A DNA stretch of 5,088 nt from Actinomycetota bacterium (lineage in GTDB: Bacteria > Actinomycetota > Humimicrobiia > Humimicrobiales > Humimicrobiaceae): the NCBI GenBank assembly GCA_023379515.1, contig JAMCQQ010000029.1, positions 5,486-10,573 of the forward strand, read 5' to 3'. Within the stretch, counting starts at the first letter, position 1. Each line of letters begins with the position of its first letter. Under the pieces are notes generated by a model. It saw only the letters and a program-made list of their open reading frames with translations. It was not told the DNA's origin and did not search any database. A program made the translations under genes and the position numbers. Below are positions 1 to 4,994 of this stretch, in pieces.

Positions 1-81
1 CTTCGTATGTTCGATTAAAGAAGTCCATTGATTAAATTTATGATAGAGTTTAATTTGTTTACTGTTGACACTATACATCAT
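1..81 (-). CDS. Possible partial reading frame running off the left edge
   Basis: A minus-strand frame opens with two consecutive ATG codons (bases 79-81 and 76-78) and stays open for 27 codons to the window edge. It begins MMYSVNSKQIKLYHK and continues with a protein-like mix including Trp, Gln and His. It would be the next gene after the xylulokinase remnant on the same strand. There is no Shine-Dalgarno sequence upstream, and an open run this short occurs easily by chance in AT-rich DNA. I do not recognise a family. It also overlaps a possible plus-strand promoter, so the two readings compete. Treat it as a weak candidate. Confidence 0.2.
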   Translation of the reverse strand, partial: MMYSVNSKQIKLYHKFNQWTSLIEHTK

Positions 82-91
82 ATGGTACAAT
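65..91 (+). promoter_or_regulatory. Possible sigma-70-type promoter, rightward
   Basis: There is a perfect TTGACA at 65-70, then a 15-base spacer, then TACAAT at 86-91 preceded by TGG, which resembles an extended -10. The spacer is short. The first nine bases, TTGACACTA, are identical to the -35 region of the URO-D promoter at the other end of the window, which uses the same -10. No gene follows on the plus strand, so a transcript would run antisense into the xylulokinase remnant. It could equally be chance. Confidence 0.25.
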
Positions 92-203
92 TACAAAAAC
101 TGATGCCCTAAAATAATCTTAGAATTTTATTTTTCATCATGAATAATAGAAGTAATACATTATAGTTATCCACATGAAGTAAAAAGCATATGAATTGGTA
201 TTG

Positions 204-966
204 TCATATTTTGATTATTGATATTGAACTAAATGATGCAAAAGGAATTTCACACAAGCTATCATCACTCACCGGTAAACCCGTTATTATTGATCCTTCC
301 CTTGACATGCAAGCAGAAAATTCACCTGACGGTTTTACATCCGGAAGAATTGATATATCCAGTTTCAACTCATCAAAAAGCTCTTTAGACCACCTGTAAT
401 TTTTTACATCAAAACATAGGGTTCCAGAGGCATCGGAAGGATCAGTGTTAAGCTTTCCAGATAACCTGTATTTCACATAATCTTTTGAAAGACATATCTT
501 TTTTAATCTCTTGAAATTTTCTTTTTCATTATTTCTTAGCCATAAAATCTTAGGAAGACTGAAAGCGTCCAGAGGTTTATTTGAGGTGAGTTCGAGCATT
601 TTTTTAATTCCTATATTATCCAAAAGATAATTACATTCCTTAAATGTTCTCTGATCGTTCCACAGCGGAGCAGGCCTTATTACATCGTTATTTCTATCTA
701 AAAAAACTGTAGAATGCATCTGGCCTGAGATGCCCAAAGATATTATATCTTTCGGATTAATATTGCCGTTATCAAGTAAATCTTTGACAGCTTTCAGTCT
801 TAATTGAACTTTCAAACCATAACTCAGGATCTTGTTCCATCCAACCTGGAAAGGGGCTATCAGTCTTATATTCTATTATTGAAGAAACTATTACCTTTCC
901 TTCAATATCAGTAATCAGAGCTTTTGTGCTCGATGTTCCAATGCATAAGCCTAAAAGGTAATTCAT
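204..966 (-). pseudogene. xylB: Xylulokinase (FGGY family), frameshifted and truncated remnant
   Basis: FGGY kinases such as xylulokinase phosphorylate D-xylulose with ATP in the cytoplasm. The 5' piece (frame starting at 966) begins MNYLLGLCIGTSSTKALI and reaches the family motif EQDPELWFE. The frame then shifts by one base within about 801-820. The second piece carries GISGQMH (sugar-binding loop), APLWNDQRT, the stretch around KDYVKYRLSG, and TDPSDASGTL. Similarity ends at ITGLP, near base 273. The following residues, up to the stop at 204, match nothing in the family, and the expected GGGDN motif with the catalytic Asp and the whole C-terminal domain (over half of a normal ~490-500 residue kinase) are absent. 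The usual Asp of the N-terminal GIDLGTS motif is Cys (residue 8). Its start overlaps the upstream small frame by ATGA and has no clear ribosome site, as expected for a coupled distal operon gene. The kinase identity is secure; the xylulose specificity is the likely one but unproven. It cannot make active enzyme as written. Confidence 0.87.
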
Positions 967-1098
967 CCAGATGCTTTTTCCATTAGAAATTCTAAAAACT
1001 TATAAAATCCTTTTATAGATTTAATATAATTGGAGTCATTTGAGTATTTTGATATTGGTGATATATTTCAAATCCCTGTTTTCTATAAATGCAATCAT
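963..1098 (-). pseudogene. Small frameshifted frame between M24 and xylulokinase, possible gene remnant
   Basis: An ATG at 1096-1098 overlaps the M24 stop as ATGA and reads MIAFIENRDLKYITNIK before ending at 1036-1038. A second frame, one base off, runs from 1067 and ends with GFYKFLEFLMEKASG; its TGA at 963-965 overlaps the xylulokinase ATG, again as ATGA. The two frames join into about 44 residues if one base is dropped from the AAAA run at the crossover. ATGA overlaps at both ends are typical of an operon gene. I do not recognise the product. It may be a small protein with one indel, or the two ends of a longer gene that lost its middle. The joined product is Lys-rich with a likely C-terminal amphipathic helix. 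Confidence is low because of its length. Confidence 0.3.
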
Positions 1099-2309
1099 TT
1101 TTTCTTATATAATCTCATTGGCAAGTCTGAAATTTTTTCAGTTTCACCTTTATCATTAATAATAAATGCTTCTTCGTGTCTTTGGCCGTGGTAATCTGGA
1201 TGTCCGTATAAACCAACATCTATCATCATCACAATATTTTTGGGGAAATTATAATCACTATAGCGAGTCGCTGCCTTCCCCTCAAAGGCTTCCGAGATTC
1301 CTGTCCCATGCCCCGTACTGTAAATCTGATATTGTGCTAACCCTACCTTTTTGTAATATTCACGAGCAACTATATCCAAATCACGAGCAGGTTTTCCATA
1401 GACAAACTTTTCAACAGCTAATGCATGAGCTGTTAGTGCATGTTCAAGAAATTCTACTTGTCCTTTATTAGCACCTCCAACAACTATAGTACGCCCAGGT
1501 GCTGACGAATAACCTTCATATCTAGCACTTACTCCAAAGATACATATATCTCCTTTTTCTATTATCTTATTACCAGTTCTACCAATAATCGTATTAGTTC
1601 TTTCCCCTGTAGTAACCAGGGTATCGTATCCATAGTTATAAGCACCCATTGATTTGGCTACGTAGTCTCCATATGCAGCAACTTCCAATTCTCTCATTCC
1701 GGGTTCGATAACTTCAATCATTATTTTTATAGCCTCTATGGCAATCTTATTTGATAATCTGATTAGCTCTAATTCATTCTTGCTTTTGATATACCGGGCT
1801 TCGGCAAGAATATCTGTTGCATTCAGAAATTCAGCATTTTTATCAGTATTTCTTTTTACTAACTCCAACCAGTCAACTGACATAATATCCGCTGAAGTCA
1901 GCATGCCTACTCTTTTTACATTTTTTTTCTCAACAGCTTCATCAATCACTTCTCTTAGAGGAGAAAACCTAGCTTGAGGATAATCCTCCCAACTTAGCTG
2001 GAACTCCTTTAGATTTCTCCATTCACCAGCACGCATTGATTCTTGGGCACAGCCCACACTTTCTGGACCTCCCAATACAAACATCTTAGTTGGAGATATT
2101 ATGATGGCAGATGACGATTCTAGATGAACATCATATCCAGATAGGTATAAAACATCTCCAGGTATAATAGGAGTCCCATAGGCTATACCAAAATCAATTT
2201 TTCTTCTATAAAGTTCATTCTGTACTTTTTTTATTCTTGTTTCAAATTCACCTTTAGGGATTTTAATTGTGGTATCAATTTTTGGAAGTGTTATTTTCAT
2301 GTTAATCAT
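1095..2309 (-). CDS. M24/creatinase-fold protein (Xaa-Pro peptidase-like), metal site degenerate
   Basis: A 404-residue protein with the two-domain layout of the M24 family: a creatinase-type N-terminal domain (about 15-165, with GDVLYLSGYD at 51-60) and a C-terminal pita-bread domain (about 170-395, with ARYIKSKNELELIR, EPGMRELEVAA and GHGTG at 333-337). True Xaa-Pro peptidases bind two metals through Asp, Asp, His, Glu and Glu. Aligned by eye, the first Asp is Gly259 (CIFGVSA), the second is Ala270 (YSSAPGRT), the first Glu is Asp364 (MIDVG), and only His334 and Glu379 (RHEEAF) remain. The usual substrate-side His between TTGERTN and EKGD is also missing. It is therefore unlikely to be a standard metallopeptidase. 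Metal-free M24 members such as creatinase act on non-peptide substrates, but the creatinase catalytic His is not evident either. The start has GAGGAG at 2319-2324, nine bases upstream; the alternative Met4 is too far from it. It has its own candidate promoter and ends in an ATGA overlap with the next frame. It is cytoplasmic with no signal peptide. The fold is sure, the reaction unknown. Confidence 0.9.
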   Translation of the reverse strand: MINMKITLPKIDTTIKIPKGEFETRIKKVQNELYRRKIDFGIAYGTPIIPGDVLYLSGYDVHLESSSAIIISPTKMFVLGGPESVGCAQESMRAGEWRNLKEFQLSWEDYPQARFSPLREVIDEAVEKKNVKRVGMLTSADIMSVDWLELVKRNTDKNAEFLNATDILAEARYIKSKNELELIRLSNKIAIEAIKIMIEVIEPGMRELEVAAYGDYVAKSMGAYNYGYDTLVTTGERTNTIIGRTGNKIIEKGDICIFGVSARYEGYSSAPGRTIVVGGANKGQVEFLEHALTAHALAVEKFVYGKPARDLDIVAREYYKKVGLAQYQIYSTGHGTGISEAFEGKAATRYSDYNFPKNIVMMIDVGLYGHPDYHGQRHEEAFIINDKGETEKISDLPMRLYKKK

Positions 2310-2335
2310 CTTCTATTTCTCCTCTTTGTTAGAAG

Positions 2336-2358
2336 TTTGCAAATAAAAAATTGCAATT
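2336..2358. repeat. Paired TTGCAA palindromes in the M24 leader
   Basis: TTTGCAAA (2336-2343) and AATTGCAATT (2349-2358) are perfect palindromes whose TTGCAA cores start 14 bases apart. They lie between the candidate M24 promoter and its ribosome site. They could be a repressor or activator site, but TTGCAA also occurs elsewhere in the window, including inside coding sequence, so this is weak. Confidence 0.2.
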
Positions 2359-2418
2359 ATTACCGATAATGACTTAATTATATGGCTTTTTAATATATTT
2401 ATTTAAAAAACAAAATGA

Positions 2419-2446
2419 ATTGTAACATAAATAATAAGTATTTCAA
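2419..2446 (-). promoter_or_regulatory. Candidate sigma-70-type promoter of the M24 gene
   Basis: On the minus strand TTGAAA (2441-2446) is followed by a 16-base spacer and TACAAT (2419-2424). The URO-D promoter uses the same -10 and spacer length. Transcription would start near 2412, giving a leader of about 100 bases before the M24 start. This implies that M24 and the genes after it can be expressed separately from deoR. Confidence 0.5.
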
Positions 2447-2454
2447 CACTTATT
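2433..2454. promoter_or_regulatory. Inverted repeat overlapping the M24 -35 (candidate operator)
   Basis: AATAAGT (2433-2439) and ACTTATT (2448-2454) form a perfect 7-bp inverted repeat with an 8-base spacer. The repeat straddles the -35 hexamer of the M24 promoter, where a bound repressor would block polymerase. On the minus strand it contains AATACTTATT, a ten-base string also found at the URO-D promoter. The plus strand shows TTTTTT after the right arm, but the stem is pure A/T apart from one G-C pair per arm, so a terminator role is less likely. Confidence 0.4.
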
Positions 2455-2537
2455 TTTTCCTGTGCTAATTTACATATATCAGAATACCGATTTGTATTAA
2501 TGAAGTAATGGGGAAAATTTGCTAAAAAAATAACTAT

Positions 2538-3314
2538 TTATCTATTTGTTTCTACTAAAATAACCTTTAAATTATTTTCCTTTATTTGTTTCAGATATTC
2601 AGGTTCAATACCGTTGTCAGTAATAATAATATCAATAGCGGAAAGCGGCACAACTTGAGCAAACGCCACATGATTGAATTTACTACTATCTGCAAGCAAT
2701 ATATTTTGTTTAGCTGCATGAATCATACATTTTTTTACAGCTATATTAGCAATATCACCTTCAGTTAGACCTTCTTCAATCGAAACAGCCTTTGTGGAAA
2801 TAAAGGTTTTGTCAACATGAATCTCTTTAAGAAAATTTTCTGTAATAGAACCAACAAGAGAACAGGATGGTCGATTTAATGCTCCTCCGGTTGAAATAAT
2901 GTTTATAGCTGGTACATCGGTGAATTCATTAATGACAAGGGGAAAATTGGTAACTATAGTAATATTTCGTTTATTCTTCAGCTCCTTAGCCAGAAAAAGA
3001 ACAGTTGTACTTGAGTCAAGAATGATTGAGTCGCCTTCTTCTACCAAATTAGCTGCTTCTGCTGCTATAGCTCGCTTTTCATCAACGTTAACATTGATCT
3101 TTGCATTATAGGATGGCTCTAAACGCGTATGATTAAAGGATATAGCACCACCGTGTATTCTAAATAATAAGCCTTCTTTTTCAAGTTTATCAAGATCTCT
3201 TCTTATGGTTTCTTCTGATACTTCATATCGCTTGCTTAAATCAGCAACATAAACTGAACCGTTTTCTTTTATTAAATCTAATATTTTTTTATATCTTTCT
3301 TGAGATAGCACCAT
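2538..3314 (-). CDS. DeoR-family transcriptional regulator of sugar metabolism
   Basis: A 258-residue protein, the usual length for the family, probably repressing local genes until a phosphorylated sugar or related metabolite binds. Residues 1-57 form the winged helix-turn-helix: LSQERYKKILDLIKE, then the recognition helix SEETIRRDLDKLEKEG (33-48) and the HGGA signature (54-57). The DeoRC sensor domain spans about 75-232, with DSSTT (100-104), TGGALNR (142-148), LVG (153-155), EGLT (181-184) and LADSSKF (207-213), all in family register; these loops bind the effector's phosphate in characterised members. The ATG at 3312-3314 lies only four bases after AGGA; the next codon is GTG, spaced seven bases, and could equally be the start. 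It has a candidate promoter and lies between the URO-D and M24 genes, so both are likely targets along with the divergent transporter gene. The effector cannot be predicted from sequence. Confidence 0.92.
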   Translation of the reverse strand: MVLSQERYKKILDLIKENGSVYVADLSKRYEVSEETIRRDLDKLEKEGLLFRIHGGAISFNHTRLEPSYNAKINVNVDEKRAIAAEAANLVEEGDSIILDSSTTVLFLAKELKNKRNITIVTNFPLVINEFTDVPAINIISTGGALNRPSCSLVGSITENFLKEIHVDKTFISTKAVSIEEGLTEGDIANIAVKKCMIHAAKQNILLADSSKFNHVAFAQVVPLSAIDIIITDNGIEPEYLKQIKENNLKVILVETNR

Positions 3315-3336
3315 AGTATCCTAGAATAAATTAAGA

Positions 3337-3365
3337 TCTATAATATTTTTCTATACTTACTTCAA
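3337..3365 (-). promoter_or_regulatory. Candidate deoR promoter with a TTATTGAA half-site
   Basis: On the minus strand TTGAAG (3360-3365), a 17-base spacer and TATAGA (3337-3342) place a start near 3330, giving a very short leader. The -35 sits inside TTATTGAA (plus strand TTCAATAA at 3361-3368), the same octamer that forms both arms of the inverted repeat at the URO-D promoter. This would fit autoregulation, although no second arm is visible here. Confidence 0.42.
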
Positions 3366-3442
3366 TAAATTTTATCAGTTTTATTAAATAATTTTATAAA
3401 ATAATAGAAACAAACAACCCCATAATTTAATTTTTGCAGTCA

Positions 3443-4576
3443 TTATTTCAATTTATATTCCTCAGCCACTTCATACATCAAATTGATATTTTCTACAGGT
3501 GTGCCTGGAGCGATATCAGCTCCATCCTGTAAAATAAACCCCCCCCTTGGTCCAAATATCTCAATTGCTTCTCTGATCTCACTTATTATTGAATCCTTTG
3601 TCCCTTTAAGCAAATTCATAGGGCTTATGTTTCCTACTAAAACAATTTTCCCACCCATCAAATCCACAACCTTTTTCTTGTCTAACTGAAATCCAAATGC
3701 GCTGAATTCATTAATTTTCAGATCATTTACAAGATAATGTAAAAGATGTTCAGAAAAACCGCACAGGTGAAAGGCACAATACCCACCGAAGTGAAATCTA
3801 ATTCTCTTATCATATGGTAATGCAAACTCTTCATACATTTTTGGAGATAAAAAAACAGCGTAATCGTCTCCCATCCAGATTGTCGAATCATCACCGTCTT
3901 GTTTTTTGCAGAATTCTACCCACTCTATCTCTTTATCAGCAATGATATCACAGAGTTTTTTAACGAAATTGGGTCGTTCAATAATATCTTCCATTATTTT
4001 CTGATAACCACGTACTTCAGCAGCCAGGGTAAACGGACCATCCATGCAAGTGTGCAGGCGAATTTCTTCTGCGGGGTAAAATTCATACCCGTCACTAAGT
4101 TTTACTCTATATTTTTTTGCAACTTTCCTCATCGCTTCGCGAAATTCAATTTCGCGTCCGTGCAATCCATTTGTAATTACATTTATTTTTTTTAATCTTT
4201 CTAAATCCTCCTCATTCTTGATCCAGGGTTTCTTTACCCAAACCTGATTTGGTGTGGGAAATTCAATTTCACATCCCAAAGCTGATGCCTCTCGGACATT
4301 TTGAAACCACGAATACATTTGTACAGGAATTTCATATTGATCTGTTTTAATGTTTTCCATTATCCACTTTTGTCCATATATTTGTGCTCTCAACATTTTT
4401 ATAGGATCATTAAAGACTTCCTGCATTGTTACTCCAACTTTCTCATAGTAATAACGATTATCAATCATTGGTAACACAGGAATTCTATCTGTAGCTTCAA
4501 ACCTTTTCACCTTTTCTACGCGTTCTTTTCTTATATCCAATTCTTTTTTTTTAATATCAATGTAAATTGTTTCCAT
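3443..4576 (-). CDS. URO-D superfamily protein, MtaA/CmuA-like (not HemE)
   Basis: A 377-residue TIM-barrel protein of the uroporphyrinogen decarboxylase superfamily. Family marks are MDGPFTLAAEVRG (178-190), WMGDDYAVFLSP (234-245) followed by MYEEFALPYDKRI, HLCG (270-273), VGNISPMNLLKGT (314-326) and GGFILQDGADIAPGTP (345-360). The HemE N-terminal substrate motif (PxWxMRQAGR) is absent, so haem synthesis is not its role. MtaA-type relatives transfer methyl groups between corrinoids and thiols, using Zn bound by His-x-Cys and a later Cys. Here His270 and Cys272 are present, but the position usually occupied by Cys in the final motif is Ala353, so the metal site is changed and methyl transfer is only a possibility. 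GGAGGT (4585-4590) sits eight bases before the ATG, and the gene has a strong promoter with a perfect inverted repeat, implying tight control. It is first in the minus-strand gene series and divergent from a transporter lipoprotein. Related genes are common in sugar-uptake loci but, to my knowledge, their reaction there is unsettled. Confidence 0.9.
   Translation of the reverse strand: METIYIDIKKKELDIRKERVEKVKRFEATDRIPVLPMIDNRYYYEKVGVTMQEVFNDPIKMLRAQIYGQKWIMENIKTDQYEIPVQMYSWFQNVREASALGCEIEFPTPNQVWVKKPWIKNEEDLERLKKINVITNGLHGREIEFREAMRKVAKKYRVKLSDGYEFYPAEEIRLHTCMDGPFTLAAEVRGYQKIMEDIIERPNFVKKLCDIIADKEIEWVEFCKKQDGDDSTIWMGDDYAVFLSPKMYEEFALPYDKRIRFHFGGYCAFHLCGFSEHLLHYLVNDLKINEFSAFGFQLDKKKVVDLMGGKIVLVGNISPMNLLKGTKDSIISEIREAIEIFGPRGGFILQDGADIAPGTPVENINLMYEVAEEYKLK
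3539..3546. repeat. Homopolymeric C8/G8 tract inside the URO-D gene
   Basis: Eight consecutive C on the plus strand (G8 in the gene) encode the end of Arg344 plus Gly345 and Gly346, in the conserved RGGFIL segment. Such a run is striking in AT-rich DNA and could be a slippage site. A one-base change would replace roughly the last 30 residues, including the DIAPGTP motif. As written the frame is intact. Confidence 0.9.
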
Positions 4577-4598
4577 CTAAATAGACCTCCTGAAATTT

Positions 4599-4621
4599 TT
4601 ATTGAACCATAAATTCAATAA
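4599..4621. promoter_or_regulatory. Perfect inverted repeat at the URO-D transcription start (candidate operator)
   Basis: TTATTGAA (4599-4606), seven bases, then TTCAATAA (4614-4621): an 8-bp perfect inverted repeat lying just downstream of the -10, across the predicted start and before the ribosome site. This is a classic repressor position. The adjacent deoR product is the obvious candidate binder, and the same octamer occurs once at the deoR promoter. As RNA the stem would be A/U-rich and weak, so a DNA operator is the better reading. Confidence 0.55.
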
Positions 4622-4623
4622 GT

Positions 4624-4651
4624 ATTGTATTTTGCCTGTATGTAGTGTCAA
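4624..4651 (-). promoter_or_regulatory. Sigma-70-type promoter of the URO-D gene
   Basis: On the minus strand a perfect TTGACA (4646-4651), a 16-base spacer and TACAAT (4624-4629) predict a start near 4617, about 40 bases before the ATG. It is the strongest promoter match in the window, and the inverted repeat at 4599-4621 lies directly behind it. Confidence 0.62.
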
Positions 4652-4678
4652 GCATTTAATTGTTGTAATATCTTTTAT

Positions 4679-4707
4679 TTGTGTTATAGTTAACTTTGAA
4701 TTATAAT
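4679..4707 (+). promoter_or_regulatory. Candidate promoter toward the lipoprotein gene
   Basis: TTGTGT (4679-4684), a 17-base spacer and a perfect TATAAT (4702-4707). An overlapping weaker option is TTGTAA (4663-4668), 16 bases, TATAGT (4685-4690). The start would be near 4714, leaving a leader of about 270 bases before the lipoprotein. Its -35 lies only 27 bases from the URO-D -35 on the other strand, so one regulator could act on both. Confidence 0.42.
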
Positions 4708-4759
4708 ATATTTTTAAAAAATACCATATAATTTGGTCATAATCAGTAATATAATCGTA

Positions 4760-4777
4760 GCAATGTACTTTGCAATG
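4760..4777. repeat. GCAATG direct repeat upstream of the lipoprotein gene
   Basis: GCAATG occurs at 4760-4765 and again at 4772-4777, 12 bases apart, in the leader of the plus-strand transcript. It might be a regulator contact site, but two six-base copies are weak evidence. Confidence 0.2.
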
Positions 4778-4913
4778 ATCATTTTCTAATATCAATAACA
4801 ATCTCACTTTAACAAGGAAATTTGGCTTTTGATGAACATATTATATGGGAGAAATTTATTCATCTTAAAATAGAATTTACCAATAATATCTAAAAAAATA
4901 AAAAAGGAGGTTG

Positions 4914-4994
4914 ATGGTTATAGGTTATGGAAACAGAACTGAAAAATCTTCGAATCCAAAATTATTAAAAAAGGAGAGTTTTAAATGCGGATAA
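4914..4994 (+). CDS. Possible 26-residue leader frame before the lipoprotein
   Basis: A strong AAAAAGGAGG (4901-4910) precedes an ATG at 4914, only three bases after GGAGG, which is tighter than usual. The frame reads MVIGYGNRTEKSSNPK, continues to about 26 residues, and ends at TAA (4992-4994), overlapping the lipoprotein start by ten bases. An in-frame-independent ATG at 4927 gives an even shorter frame. It may be a translated leader that couples to the lipoprotein, or the ribosome site may be a relic of another arrangement. There is no family match and no signal peptide. Confidence 0.25.
   Translation: MVIGYGNRTEKSSNPKLLKKESFKCG

Larger units (their letters stand above)
4577..4984. other. 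Divergent control region between URO-D and the lipoprotein gene
   Basis: This 408-base gap separates two divergently transcribed genes. It holds the URO-D ribosome site, inverted repeat and promoter on its left side, a back-to-back plus-strand promoter at 4679-4707, a GCAATG direct repeat at 4760-4777, a run of A/T tracts near 4705-4722 that may bend DNA, and a short possible leader frame from 4914. A 76-codon minus-strand frame (4577-4807) covers the promoter but lacks a ribosome site and family features, and is not credited. I see no riboswitch or terminator. Confidence 0.6.

Noticed and set aside
190..399. 69-codon plus-strand frame at the left side
   Set aside because: It lies mostly antisense to conserved xylulokinase codons, has no proper ribosome site and shows no family features.
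1166..1471. 101-codon plus-strand frame inside the M24 gene
   Set aside because: It is a shadow of a gene with clear M24 motifs on the other strand and has no ribosome site.
2433..2454. Rho-independent terminator after deoR
   Set aside because: The stem is nearly all A/T, and on the deoR strand it is not followed by a U-run; its overlap with a promoter -35 favours an operator.
3391..3402. 12-base palindrome ATTTTATAAAAT between URO-D and deoR
   Set aside because: It is pure A/T in very A/T-rich DNA, with no loop or T-tract geometry for a terminator and no repeat of it at other promoters.
3443..4576. Annotation as haem-pathway uroporphyrinogen decarboxylase (HemE)
   Set aside because: The HemE N-terminal substrate motif is absent, there are no haem genes nearby, and the C-terminal motifs match the MtaA/CmuA-like branch.
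4577..4807. 76-codon minus-strand frame upstream of the URO-D gene
   Set aside because: It covers the promoter and inverted repeat, has no ribosome site and an A/T-driven composition, and reads as open intergenic DNA.
4831..4864. GATGAA ... TTCATC inverted repeat in the lipoprotein leader
   Set aside because: The arms are only six bases with a 22-base gap, which is expected by chance.
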